A stretch of DNA of 64,000 nt from Nocardioides sp. (lineage in GTDB: Bacteria > Actinomycetota > Actinomycetes > Propionibacteriales > Nocardioidaceae): NCBI RefSeq assembly GCF_030150155.1, contig NZ_JASLGR010000047.1, positions 3,736 to 67,735 on the forward strand, written 5' to 3'. The translations under genes were made by a program, and so were the position numbers. Shown here piece by piece: positions 17,861-26,771 of this stretch (the stretch's first letter is position 1; each line of letters opens with the position of its first letter). The notes under the pieces were generated by a model. That model had not been told where the DNA came from. It worked only from the letters and a program-made list of their open reading frames with translations, and searched no databases.

Positions 17861-18961
17861 TCAGGTGAGCTCGGGCTTGCCGTCCTTCTGCAGCCCGGCG
17901 ACGAGCTGCTTGACCTGCTGGGCGTGCGCCCGGGTGGTGACCAGGACGGCGTCCTCGGTGTCGACCACGACGATGTCCTCCAGCCCGACCACGGCGATGG
18001 TGCGACCGCTGTTGGGCACCACCAGGCCGCTGGAGTCAATCGAGCGGACCAGGGCGGCGTCGCCCAGCACGGTGGGGCCCTCGTTGTCCACGGTCAGCGC
18101 CGCGTCGAGCAGGGTGGCCAGCGAGTCGAAGTCGCCGACGTCGTCCCAGCCGAAGCCGGCCGTCACCATCACGACCCGGCCCGCGGCAGCGGCGGGCTCG
18201 GCCACGGCGGTGTCGAGCGGCTCCTTGGGCAGCGTCGGCCAGATCTGGGCGACCTGGTCGGGCTTGGCCGCGATCCGGCGCAGGTTGGCCACGAACGCCG
18301 GGTCCTGCTCGGCCAGCAGGTCGAGCAGGACGCTCGGCCTGACCACGAACATGCCGGCGTTCCACTTGTAGCCGCCGTGGTCGAGGTAGCCCTGGGCGAC
18401 CTCCACCGACGGCTTCTCCACGAACTGGTCGACCCGGCGCGTGGCCGGGTAGCCCTCGAGCTCGTCGACGGCATGGATGTAGCCGTACGCCGAGGAGGCG
18501 AAGGTCGGCTGGATGCCGATCGTGACGAGCCAGCCGTCGCGGGCGACCTGCACCGCCTCGCGCACCGCCTCGGTGAACTTCTTGGCCCGGGTGATCACGT
18601 GGTCGGCGGCGAAGGAGCCCATCACGGCGTCGGGGTCCTGGTTCTCCAGCACCGCGGCGGCCCAGCCGATCGCGGCCATCGAGTCCCGCGGCGTCGGCTC
18701 GGCCAGGATCCGTCCGGCCAGCGCCGGGAGCTGGTCGAGCACCGCCTCGGCGTGGGCGTGGCCGGTGACCACCAGGAAGCGGTCGTCGACCAGGGGCTCG
18801 AGCCGGTCGAAGGTCTCCTGGAGCAGGGACCTGCCCGAGCCGGTCAGGTCGCGCAGGAACTTCGGCGCCGTCTGCCGCGACAGCGGCCACAGCCGGGTGC
18901 CGGCCCCGCCTGCGGGGATGACGGCATAGAAGTTGTCGATGTTGAGCTTGCCGATCGCCAT
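17861..18961 (-). CDS. manC: Mannose-1-phosphate guanylyltransferase
   Basis: 366 residues. Makes GDP-mannose from mannose-1-P and GTP. N-terminal nucleotidyltransferase signature AVIPAGGAGTRLWPLSR with PKFL, then LAEPTPRDSMAAIG, the metal site FAADH, FVEKPS, WNAGMFV and GWDDVGDFDSL. The type II isomerase domain is absent, so this is the single-function form. Of two nearby ATGs, the second (MAIGKLNID) is preferred because TACCCT lies exactly 7 nt before it (18969-18974), as for other leaderless genes here. Works with ManB at 7.6 kb. Confidence 0.92.
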   Translation of the reverse strand: MAIGKLNIDNFYAVIPAGGAGTRLWPLSRQTAPKFLRDLTGSGRSLLQETFDRLEPLVDDRFLVVTGHAHAEAVLDQLPALAGRILAEPTPRDSMAAIGWAAAVLENQDPDAVMGSFAADHVITRAKKFTEAVREAVQVARDGWLVTIGIQPTFASSAYGYIHAVDELEGYPATRRVDQFVEKPSVEVAQGYLDHGGYKWNAGMFVVRPSVLLDLLAEQDPAFVANLRRIAAKPDQVAQIWPTLPKEPLDTAVAEPAAAAGRVVMVTAGFGWDDVGDFDSLATLLDAALTVDNEGPTVLGDAALVRSIDSSGLVVPNSGRTIAVVGLEDIVVVDTEDAVLVTTRAHAQQVKQLVAGLQKDGKPELT

Positions 18962-19030
18962 AGCCATGAGGGTAGGGCAGCACGGTGGTGCGGGTCCGCC
19001 GGACCAGCAGGTGGCGGGGAGAATGGTGGC

Positions 19031-19753
19031 GTGACGACCTCCACCTTCGCCGGCGTGCTCGCCGCCCGCCTCCGAACCGATCCCGGCCAGCCGCTGGTGA
19101 CCTTCTACGACGAGGCCACCGGGGAGCGGGTCGAGCTCTCCACCACGACGTGGGCCAACTGGGTGGCCAAGGTCAGCTCGCTGCTGATCGACGAGCTCGG
19201 TGCCGAGCGCGGCCAGCGGCTGCGGATCGACCTGCCACCGCACTGGCTGGGCACCGTCTTCCTCGGCGCCGCCCTCAACACCGGCCTGGTCCTGGTCGAC
19301 GACGACCGGCCCGACGTCGTGGTGACCGGCCCCGACACGGTGGCCGACTGGGCCCCTTCGGCCGGCACGATCACGGTGCTGGCCTGTTCGCTGCGGCCGC
19401 TGGGCGTCCGGTTCGCCGAGCCGTTGCCGGCCGGCGTACTCGATGTCGGGGTGGAGGTGTGGAGCCAGCCCGACGCGTTCATCGCACTGGACCCGCCGGG
19501 GCCCTCGGATCCGGCGGTGGAGCTCGCCGGGTCGGATCTGACCCAGGCACAGCTATGGGAGGCGGCCGTGGCTTCCCCTGCACACGGCCGCCTCCTGTCG
19601 GAGACGAATCCGGCTTCCCCACCGGGGATCGTCTCCCTTACCGGGCCACTCGCGAAGGGTGGCTCGGTCGTCCTGGTCGCTCATGCCGATCCCGACCGGC
19701 TCGACCTCATCGCTGAGACCGAGCGGGTCACGGACCGCTTCCTCATGCCTTAG
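19031..19753 (+). CDS. TIGR03089 family protein
   Basis: 240 residues, recognised as TIGR03089, an actinobacterial family resembling the N-terminal part of AMP-forming acyl-CoA synthetases (TFYDEATGERVELSTTTWANWVAK, LGAALNTGLVLV) but lacking the ATP-binding P-loop and the C-terminal domain. No catalytic function can be assigned. Located opposite manC, as commonly seen. The stop overlaps the amidase gene by four bases tail to tail. Confidence 0.8.
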   Translation: MTTSTFAGVLAARLRTDPGQPLVTFYDEATGERVELSTTTWANWVAKVSSLLIDELGAERGQRLRIDLPPHWLGTVFLGAALNTGLVLVDDDRPDVVVTGPDTVADWAPSAGTITVLACSLRPLGVRFAEPLPAGVLDVGVEVWSQPDAFIALDPPGPSDPAVELAGSDLTQAQLWEAAVASPAHGRLLSETNPASPPGIVSLTGPLAKGGSVVLVAHADPDRLDLIAETERVTDRFLMP

Positions 19754-22700
19754 CCGGCCAGGTCGTAGCCCTTGAATCCGTAGCCCATCACCCGGCGCGG
19801 GCTCAGGGTTCCGTCGCTCTTGCCACGCAGCGAGTACAGCGTGCCCGCACCGTCGCGGACGACCAGGTCGGAGTGGCCGCTGCCGGCCAGCGGTCCGACG
19901 CCGATCACCCAGTCGTAGGCGCCCATGCCGGTGGAGACCACCTTGGGGCTGCTCAGGCCGCCCGGCCCGTTGCCCTTGTAGAGCAGCAGCGAGCTGCCGT
20001 TGCGGACCAGCACGTCGGGCGCCTTGTCGGCGTCCCACGCCCCGCCGGGGACCTGGGCCGACCCGGCGATCCGGTTGTAGACCGCGTAGCTGGTCGACAC
20101 CCCGGTCTTGCCGTTGCCCGGGAAGAGCCGCATCCCGCTGGCGTTCTGCGCCATCAGGTCGGCGTTGCCGTCTCCGGTCATGTCGCCGACGGCGGAGATC
20201 ATCGTGTAGCCGGCGAAGTTGCCCAGCAGGTAGGCGCCGGAGAAGGTGCCGGCACCGTTGCCCAGCGTCAGGTAGAGCTTGCCGTCGGTAGTGCGGTACA
20301 GGACGTCGCCCTTGCCGTCGCGGTTCCAGTCCCCGGCGTTGAGCACGAGGTTGGCCTTGGCGAGGTTGAGGTTGGTCACCACCGGGGTGCCGAGGTCGGT
20401 CGCGGTGGTCTTCTTCAGCAGGTGCAGGTTGCCGTTGGTCACGGTGAGGATGTCGGGGCTGCCGCCGCCGACGACCTGGGTGGCACCGCTGATCGGACCC
20501 TCGGTCTTGAACCCGGCGTACGGGCCGAGGTTGCCACTGAAGCCGGTGCCGCCGTTGCCGAGGCGGACATAGCCCTTCTTGGTCGAGGCCGAGCGGTAGA
20601 TCACGTCCGCCCTGCCGTCGAAGTTGAAGTCGGCCACGGCCAGCGAGGTGGCACCCTGCCAGCCACCGCCCAGGCTGCGCTTCTTGCCGAAGGTGCCGTG
20701 GCCGTTGCCCGGCAGCCAGGAGAGGTTGCCCTTGGTGTCACGCACGACGAGGTCGACGCGCTTGTCGCCGTTGATGTCGCCGGCGCCGATCCAGTTGAAC
20801 GCCTTGAAGCTGCGCTTGTCGATCCGGCCCTGGCGGAAGCCGCCCTTGCCGGTGCCGAGCAGCAGCACCAGCCGGCCGGTCTTCGCGTCGCGGGCGGCCA
20901 GGTCGTTCTTCCGGTCACCGTTGACGTCGCCGAGCGGGATGATCAGGTTGCGACCGCGGGCGGCCTTCGTCTTGTACGCCGCCTTGCCGAACGCCCCGGC
21001 ACCGTTGCCCGGCCGCAGGGCCAGGTCGCCGGCCCCGTTCCAGGCCACCACGTCGGCCTTGCCGTCGCCGTTGAGGTCGGGCGAGAGCACGAAGGAGCTC
21101 TTCTTGCCGCCGAAGGTGGACACGGTCCCGGAGAAGCCGGAGACGCCGTTGGTCGGGATGATCACGCCGCGCTTGTCGCTGCTGCGTCGGGCGATGATGT
21201 CGGGGTAGGAGCTGCCGACCAGGTTGGCGTTGCGGGCAGCGAAGGCCCACCCCTTCTGCAGCGCGGCGGTGGCGCGCCGGATGTCGGGGATGCGGGCGTA
21301 GAGGTACTTGCCCGGGCAGGCGGTCGACTTGGTGTCGCGGTGCCCCATGATCGGGCTGGAGAAGGTCCGGCCGCTGATCTTGGCGCTGGTCGCCGAGGCC
21401 GAGATGCCGTGCAGCGACAGCTTCCAGGCGAACAGGGCGGCGTACGCGCCGATGATCTCCTGGGAGGGCTGGGCGATGTCGTAGTTGCCGATCGCGCTCA
21501 TCGCGAACGAGTCGTTGTTGTAGTTCTCGGTGTGCGCGCCGACGACCGGGCGGCTGACGCCGCCGTAGCGGCCCTCCCAGATCCGACCGAAGCGGTCGAC
21601 CAGGAAGTTGTAGCCGATGTCGCGCCAGCCCTTCGACTTCACGTGGTAGGCGTAGATGCTGCGGATGATGCCCGGCACCTCGGCGGCGGTGTAGTCGTTC
21701 GCGTTGACGGTGTGGTGCACGAAGGCGCCGTGGATGGTGCCGTACGACGGCGCGGTCTGTTCGCGGATCTTCTCGTCGGCACCCCACTGGGCGCGGCTGT
21801 AGATGTACGGCTTGGCCACCGAGGTGGCGGCCAGGTCGAGGGCGTCGTCGGTGGTGGCGCCCTCGAGGGCGTCGGCGACGGCGGCGCTGTCGGTCGGGTC
21901 GGTGTCGGCGGCGGCCAGGCTGAGCCCGTCGGCGCTGCCGGTGCTGGTGTCGGTGTGGGCAGCCGCACCGTTGGCGGTGCCGGTGGAGTCGACCAGGTTG
22001 CCCGAGGCGTCGGGGGCGGCGTCGGGCACGGTCGGCAGGTCGTTGGTGTTGATCTGCGGGCTCTGCTTGGCCGAGGAGGTGGCCTTGCCCGGGTCGATCA
22101 CGGCCAGGGTCATGTCCTGGGGGACCTGGCCCTGGGTGATCTCGGCCTTCACCTGGACCTGGTCGACGTGGCCGACCAGGGCCTCGTCGGTGCCGGGGCG
22201 GGCGGTGCGGGCCTCGGCCGAGCCGGTGTCGGGGCCGTGGTCGTCGTGGTAGTCCAGGTCGGACCAGGCGCCCCAGGTGCCGCCGGTGTTGGTCCGGATC
22301 TGGAGGGCGATGTCGTCCTCGGAGAGGTTCTGGCCGCGCTCCCAGGTCACGCCGACGGTGCCGAAGCCGGTGACGTCCTGCGGGTCGCTGACGATCGTGG
22401 TGGTGCCGGTCTTGGTGTCGGCGACCGTGGTGGCGCGGAGCTTCTCCGAGCCGGCCAGGTAGACGGCGCTGCGCGCAGCGTCTCCCCCGCTGGTGGCCAG
22501 CGCGGGGCGCTGCCCGGCGGCCGGGGCGGTCAGCGGGATCTCCCGCACGATCGGGTCGACCTCGCCGGTGGGGACCTCGGAGGCCTGGTCGGCGACCGAC
22601 TCGTAGGCGGCCAGGGCGGTCGCCACCGAGCCGTCGTCACCGGACTGACCGGCCGAGGGGTGGTCGCGGACCACGTCCAAAGAGACCACGTTGGCGGCCG

Positions 22701-22779
22701 GGACGAGGGCGGCGAAGACCGCACCGATGACCAGGATCTGCTGGGTACCGGCGACGAATCGCAACTTCTGAGGGTGCAT
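19750..22779 (-). CDS. Secreted N-acetylmuramoyl-L-alanine amidase (PGRP type) with FG-GAP/VCBS repeats
   Basis: 1009 residues. A signal peptide or anchor (QQILVIGAVFAALVPAANVV) is followed by about 300 residues of exported sequence, then an Amidase_2/PGRP domain near residues 330-500: YSRAQWGADEK, GAFVHHTVNANDY, DIGYNFLVDRFGRIWEGRYGG, and IMGHRDTKSTACPG supply the zinc His/Cys ligands and the catalytic Tyr. The last 500 residues are repeated beta-propeller FG-GAP blades (DLNGDGKADVVAW, DVNGDRKNDLAARD, DINGDKRVDLVVRD, DFNFDGRADVIYR), each with a Ca-binding DxNxDxxxD loop. It cleaves peptide from glycan in peptidoglycan outside the cell. ATG has GGAG 9 nt upstream. Confidence 0.9.
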   Translation of the reverse strand: MHPQKLRFVAGTQQILVIGAVFAALVPAANVVSLDVVRDHPSAGQSGDDGSVATALAAYESVADQASEVPTGEVDPIVREIPLTAPAAGQRPALATSGGDAARSAVYLAGSEKLRATTVADTKTGTTTIVSDPQDVTGFGTVGVTWERGQNLSEDDIALQIRTNTGGTWGAWSDLDYHDDHGPDTGSAEARTARPGTDEALVGHVDQVQVKAEITQGQVPQDMTLAVIDPGKATSSAKQSPQINTNDLPTVPDAAPDASGNLVDSTGTANGAAAHTDTSTGSADGLSLAAADTDPTDSAAVADALEGATTDDALDLAATSVAKPYIYSRAQWGADEKIREQTAPSYGTIHGAFVHHTVNANDYTAAEVPGIIRSIYAYHVKSKGWRDIGYNFLVDRFGRIWEGRYGGVSRPVVGAHTENYNNDSFAMSAIGNYDIAQPSQEIIGAYAALFAWKLSLHGISASATSAKISGRTFSSPIMGHRDTKSTACPGKYLYARIPDIRRATAALQKGWAFAARNANLVGSSYPDIIARRSSDKRGVIIPTNGVSGFSGTVSTFGGKKSSFVLSPDLNGDGKADVVAWNGAGDLALRPGNGAGAFGKAAYKTKAARGRNLIIPLGDVNGDRKNDLAARDAKTGRLVLLLGTGKGGFRQGRIDKRSFKAFNWIGAGDINGDKRVDLVVRDTKGNLSWLPGNGHGTFGKKRSLGGGWQGATSLAVADFNFDGRADVIYRSASTKKGYVRLGNGGTGFSGNLGPYAGFKTEGPISGATQVVGGGSPDILTVTNGNLHLLKKTTATDLGTPVVTNLNLAKANLVLNAGDWNRDGKGDVLYRTTDGKLYLTLGNGAGTFSGAYLLGNFAGYTMISAVGDMTGDGNADLMAQNASGMRLFPGNGKTGVSTSYAVYNRIAGSAQVPGGAWDADKAPDVLVRNGSSLLLYKGNGPGGLSSPKVVSTGMGAYDWVIGVGPLAGSGHSDLVVRDGAGTLYSLRGKSDGTLSPRRVMGYGFKGYDLAG

Positions 22780-22920
22780 CACAAACGCTCCAGGTGTGCG
22801 GGGAAGAGTCACACAAGGCCTCAACTTTCACACCCGTCACACCCCTTTGGGAAGGGTCCGTGAGTAACTACAACGTTGCAATTTCCATTCGACACGCCGC
22901 AAAATCGCAGATTAAAGTAA

Positions 22921-22938
22921 AATTACAAGCGTGTAATT
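22921..22938. promoter_or_regulatory. Perfect inverted repeat, candidate operator
   Basis: AATTACA-AGCG-TGTAATT inside an AT-rich patch (22860-22946) unusual for this DNA. Faces the amidase gene 140 bp away and lies beyond the exporter terminator. Binding protein unknown. The rest of the 250-bp spacer holds the probable amidase promoter and two GTCACAC copies at about 22804 and 22831. Confidence 0.4.
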
Positions 22939-22947
22939 CGCACAGAA

Positions 22948-22985
22948 AGGCCCCTGGCCCCTCCCGAAGGAGGGGCCAGGGGCCT
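22948..22985 (-). terminator. Terminator of the galactan export operon
   Basis: Perfect 17-bp inverted repeat (22948-22964 and 22969-22985) with CGAA tetraloop, 44 bp after the wzt stop; on the minus strand it is followed by CTTTCTGTG. Confidence 0.9.
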
Positions 22986-23029
22986 GCTGCTGGGTGCCGC
23001 TGTGCCGCGGCGGAGGAGCGCTGCGGGGC

Positions 23030-23809
23030 CTAGACGTCGGCGCCCAGCTCGTTGTCGACGGCCGCGGTGCCCTTGACCGCCAGGTCCTCCTCGTAGCCGA
23101 CGTAGCGGATGCCGCCCTCGGTCGGACCGTCGTAGCCCATCACGCCCTTCTCCAGGACGATCACGCGGTCACACATCCGGGCGACCGAGGCGGCGGCGTG
23201 GCTGACGTAGACCAGGGTGACGCCGGAGTTGCGGATCTCCTCCATCTTGGCCAGGCACTTCTTCTTGAACGGCTTGTCCCCCACCGCCAGCACCTCGTCG
23301 GCAAGGAAGATGTCGCCGTCGACGTGCACCGCGACGGAGAAGCCCAGCCGGGAGTTCATCCCCGAGGAGTAGGTGCCGACCGGCGCGTCGATGAACTTGC
23401 CGATGTCGGCGAACTCGACGATCTGCTCCAGCTTGCGCTGGGTCTCCTTCTGGCTCATCCCCATGATGGCGGCGTTGAGAAAGATGTTCTCCCGCCCCGA
23501 CAGCTGCGGATGGAAGCCGGCACCGGTGGCGATCAGGCCGGCGATCCGGCCGCGGGTGAGCACCTCGCCCGAGTCGGGCCGCATGGTGCCGTTGATCAGC
23601 TTCAGCAGGGTCGACTTGCCCGAGCCGTTGAGCCCCATCAGGCCGACGGACTCGCCCTGCTCGATCTCGAAGGAGACGTCGTTGACGGCGGTGAAGGTGT
23701 CGCTGATCTGCTGGCCGCGCAGCATCGCGACCGTCATCTGCTTGAAGGTCTTGTGGTAGCGCAGGGTGAAGTTCTTGGTCGCGTGATCGACCTTGATCGC
23801 TGTAGCCAT
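23030..23809 (-). CDS. Polysaccharide ABC exporter, ATP-binding subunit (Wzt/RfbE type)
   Basis: 259 residues. ABC ATPase: Walker A GLNGSGKSTLLKLI, Q-loop region, signature YSSGMNSRLGFSVAV (the SSGM variant of LSGGQ typical of O-antigen and teichoic acid exporters), Walker B DIFLADEVLAVGD, H-loop YVSHAA. It has no C-terminal carbohydrate-binding domain, matching mycobacterial Rv3781 rather than E. coli Wzt. Overlaps the permease stop by one base (TGATG). With Wzm it should flip lipid-linked galactan across the membrane. Confidence 0.92.
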   Translation of the reverse strand: MATAIKVDHATKNFTLRYHKTFKQMTVAMLRGQQISDTFTAVNDVSFEIEQGESVGLMGLNGSGKSTLLKLINGTMRPDSGEVLTRGRIAGLIATGAGFHPQLSGRENIFLNAAIMGMSQKETQRKLEQIVEFADIGKFIDAPVGTYSSGMNSRLGFSVAVHVDGDIFLADEVLAVGDKPFKKKCLAKMEEIRNSGVTLVYVSHAAASVARMCDRVIVLEKGVMGYDGPTEGGIRYVGYEEDLAVKGTAAVDNELGADV

Positions 23810-24714
23810 CAGAGTCGCTCCGGGATCCGCTTCTCGAACTTGCTGAACACCAACTGCCCGATCAGCAGCAGCACCAGGCTGCTGCCCAACGCGATGAAGC
23901 CGCGCCCGATGAAGTGGTCCGGCATCATCGCCAGATGCTTGTTGCGCGCGTCATGGCCGGTGGTGGTCCAGAACGCGCGTTGCATGAAGAGCACCGCCAT
24001 CGCGATCGGATCGGCGAGGTACAGGTTGACCAGCCAGTTCGGCAGGTGGGCCTGGACCATCTCGTAGGAGTAGACCATCGGCACGCCCCAACGGACGTAG
24101 TTGGTGATGATCCCGACGAAGCTGCCGAAGTCGCGGAAGAAGACGTTGGCCACGCTGAACAGCAGCGCGAGCGCGGTGCCGAGCACCATCGCCAAGGCGA
24201 TCGCGAAGCCGAGGCCGACCACGGTCATCATGTCCGGGTGCCAGCCTGAGAAGAGGCAGACGATCACCATGATTACGACCTGCGGGCCGACGTGCACCAG
24301 CGAGACCAGCATCGCCGCCACCGGGAACATCTCCCGTGGCAGCGCCATCTTCGTCATCAGCGGCTTGTTCCGCACGATCGAGCGTGTCCCGGCACCGAAG
24401 GTCTCGGTGAAGAAGTGCACGATGATCAGGCCCGCGAAGACGTGGATCGGGTAGTTCGGGATGTTCCCGTGGGCACCCATGATCTTGCCCATGATGAACC
24501 AGTAGATGAAGAACTGGCTGAGGGGGTTGATGTAGGACCAGATGAAGCCCAGCGCGGAGCCCTCGTAGCGGGCCGCGAGCTCGCGCTCGACCAGCAGCTT
24601 GAGCAGGTAACGCCGTCGGAAGACCTCCAACAGCCCCTGGGTGGCCGAGGGCGGCGTGAGCTCACCTTCGACGACCCTCACCTGGCGGGGAACCGCCGGC
24701 GCAACGTCACTCAT
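23809..24714 (-). CDS. Polysaccharide ABC exporter, permease subunit (Wzm/RfbD type)
   Basis: 301 residues, ABC-2 family. A soluble N-terminus with LLVERELAARYEGSALGFIW, the hallmark of Wzm/TagG proteins, precedes about six hydrophobic segments. RFKYRGSALG-type motif and a C-terminal basic tail ending KFEKRIPERL are present. Sits between glfT2 and the ATPase gene, all on the minus strand within 10 bp of each other. Comparable to mycobacterial Rv3783. Confidence 0.92.
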   Translation of the reverse strand: MSDVAPAVPRQVRVVEGELTPPSATQGLLEVFRRRYLLKLLVERELAARYEGSALGFIWSYINPLSQFFIYWFIMGKIMGAHGNIPNYPIHVFAGLIIVHFFTETFGAGTRSIVRNKPLMTKMALPREMFPVAAMLVSLVHVGPQVVIMVIVCLFSGWHPDMMTVVGLGFAIALAMVLGTALALLFSVANVFFRDFGSFVGIITNYVRWGVPMVYSYEMVQAHLPNWLVNLYLADPIAMAVLFMQRAFWTTTGHDARNKHLAMMPDHFIGRGFIALGSSLVLLLIGQLVFSKFEKRIPERL

Positions 24715-24722
24715 GACCTGAT

Positions 24723-26771
24723 CTAGGCCTCTCCCCCGGTGCTGTGGCCGGCCGTGCCAGCCTCACCGGACTCGTCGGTCTCGAGCCAGGGCCTGAACGT
24801 CTCCGTCCACGCCTCCGGCGACGTGATGTCCTTCAAGGCTGCACGGTACTGGGCGGCCAAGGCCGGCCACTCGCGGCGGTACCGCTCGTGGATCACCAGG
24901 GTGCGCTTGAGCAGGTCGCGGTAGCGCTCCGGGTCGCGCTTGTAGAGCGCCGCCGAGCTGCCGTCGTTCATCGACACGATCGCCGAGTCGAAGCCAGCGA
25001 GCTTGTACCACTTGGCGTCGATCGCGGGGATCTCCGCCTCGGGGAACTCCTCGGCCATCGCACGGGTCGGGCGGAACTGGCGCAGGGGCGCCATCACGGC
25101 CGCGATCAGCTGCTCGCGCCGACGCGGCACCGCCGAGATGGCGGCGTCCTTCTTGCGCGGTTTGGCCCGGCGCACCGGCGGGAGGTCCTCGCGGTCGGGG
25201 ATCAGGCGGGCGTCGCTGAACTGCTTGCGGAAGGCGTTGACCTCACCCAGGCGGGTGGGCAGCATCGCGTGCAGGTGCTCGGGCCCGGCCAGCACGTCCT
25301 CCATCGCCTGAAGCCGCAGCTCCGCGGTGGAGTACTGCATCGCGACCAGGTGGGCGATCTGGTTGTTGCGGCTCTCGCGCAGCACCCGTCCGCCCTTGGG
25401 GAAGACCGAGTGCAGCAGCGCCGCGATCAACCGGTTGCGGTGGTGGAAGTAGGCCTGCCAGTCCAGGGCGTCGTTCTTGTCCGACCACGGCACGTGCCAG
25501 ACCGCGGTGCCCGGCAGGGTCACCGTCGGGAAGCCGGCCTCCTTGGCCCGCAGGCCGTACTCGGAGTCGTCCCACTTGATGAAGAGCGGCAGCGACAGGC
25601 CGATCTCCTTCATCACGCTCAGCGGGATCATGCAGGAGAACCAGCCGTTGAAGTCGACGTCCCAACGCTTGTGCAGCCAGCGCGCCGACCGGATGTTGCG
25701 GGTGGAGAAGTCCCAGGCGCCGTAGGCGTCACCGGGGGTCAGCCACCAGAACCGCCAGGGCTGGACGATCTCACCGAAGCTGTGCAGGCGCGAGCGTGAA
25801 TAGATGTTGAACATCATCCCGCCCACGATGGTGGGGCGCCGGGCCAGGTCGCCGAAGATCACCTGGCGGATGACGGCCTCGGGCTCGCACACGACGTCGT
25901 CGTCCATCAGCAGGACGTTGGTCGCGGTGCCCTTGTTCAGGGACTCCAGCTGGCCGCGGGCGTAGCCGCCCGAGCCGCCCAGGTTGCCCTGCTCGATCAT
26001 CCGGAGCTTGTCGCCCAGCGCCTCGACGGCGGCGGGGAACTCCGGGCTGTCCTTGACCAGCTTGGTGCCCTGCTCCATCACGAAGACGGTGTCGAGGTAC
26101 GGCGCCAGGTCGGCGTCACCGAGCTGCTGGAGCAGCTTGGCGCAGAACTCGGGGCGGTTCATCGTGGTGATCGCGAGGTCGGTGGTGCCGTGCTCGGCAC
26201 GCTCGGCCGGGACCTCGGCGGTCCACTGCGCCGACACCACGGCCGGCTCCTCGCCCGCGACGACGTCGTACCAGTACCAGCCGCCGTCGACGAACGGACC
26301 GAGCGAGAGGTCGAAGGTGTAGGTGTTCTCCCCCGCCTCGGAGACGATCGCCTCGACGCGCTGGCTGTTGCCGTTGGCCAGGGACTTGTAGACGATGACG
26401 TGCGCGTCCGCGCCGGCGACGGTGACCGCCAGGGTGACCTCCTCGACGATCGTCCACCGACGCCAGTACGACGCCGCCAGCGCGTTGAAGAAGGAGCCGA
26501 ACGAGACGGTCTGGCCCGACAGCACCTTGAAGTGGGTGCGGTCCACGACCTGCTCGGGCTGGACCCGGCGACCGGTGCCCGAGCCCTGCCGGATCTGCGC
26601 GTTGTGCACGGCGCGGGCGGCGGGGTCGCCGCCGACGACGTACTTGTCCTCATCGAGGTTGGCGTCCTCGAGGTCGACGTAGAGCGCCATCACGTCCATG
26701 TCGCGGTCCAGCGGCATGATCTGGCGCTGGAGCAGGCGGGTCGCGGTCTGGGTGGTGCTGAGGGAAGTCAC
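24723..26771 (-). CDS. glfT2: Galactofuranosyltransferase GlfT2 family
   Basis: 682 residues; polymerises galactofuranose from UDP-Galf onto the lipid-linked galactan, at the cytoplasmic face. N-terminal beta-sandwich domain (about 1-200), GT-A domain with DLAITTMNRPEFCAKLL, GNLGGSGGYARG, the metal-binding VLLMDDDVVCEPEA, and the catalytic WDDSEYGLRAKEAG, followed by a helical C-terminal domain. GTG start overlaps the glf stop (GTGA). The sequence is close in length and motif order to mycobacterial GlfT2. Confidence 0.93.
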   Translation of the reverse strand: MTSLSTTQTATRLLQRQIMPLDRDMDVMALYVDLEDANLDEDKYVVGGDPAARAVHNAQIRQGSGTGRRVQPEQVVDRTHFKVLSGQTVSFGSFFNALAASYWRRWTIVEEVTLAVTVAGADAHVIVYKSLANGNSQRVEAIVSEAGENTYTFDLSLGPFVDGGWYWYDVVAGEEPAVVSAQWTAEVPAERAEHGTTDLAITTMNRPEFCAKLLQQLGDADLAPYLDTVFVMEQGTKLVKDSPEFPAAVEALGDKLRMIEQGNLGGSGGYARGQLESLNKGTATNVLLMDDDVVCEPEAVIRQVIFGDLARRPTIVGGMMFNIYSRSRLHSFGEIVQPWRFWWLTPGDAYGAWDFSTRNIRSARWLHKRWDVDFNGWFSCMIPLSVMKEIGLSLPLFIKWDDSEYGLRAKEAGFPTVTLPGTAVWHVPWSDKNDALDWQAYFHHRNRLIAALLHSVFPKGGRVLRESRNNQIAHLVAMQYSTAELRLQAMEDVLAGPEHLHAMLPTRLGEVNAFRKQFSDARLIPDREDLPPVRRAKPRKKDAAISAVPRRREQLIAAVMAPLRQFRPTRAMAEEFPEAEIPAIDAKWYKLAGFDSAIVSMNDGSSAALYKRDPERYRDLLKRTLVIHERYRREWPALAAQYRAALKDITSPEAWTETFRPWLETDESGEAGTAGHSTGGEA

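Noticed and set aside
19873..22863. 996-codon plus-strand open frame opposite the amidase gene
   Set aside because: Val/Gly/Asp-biased shadow of the FG-GAP repeats; no start signals and no recognisable domain.
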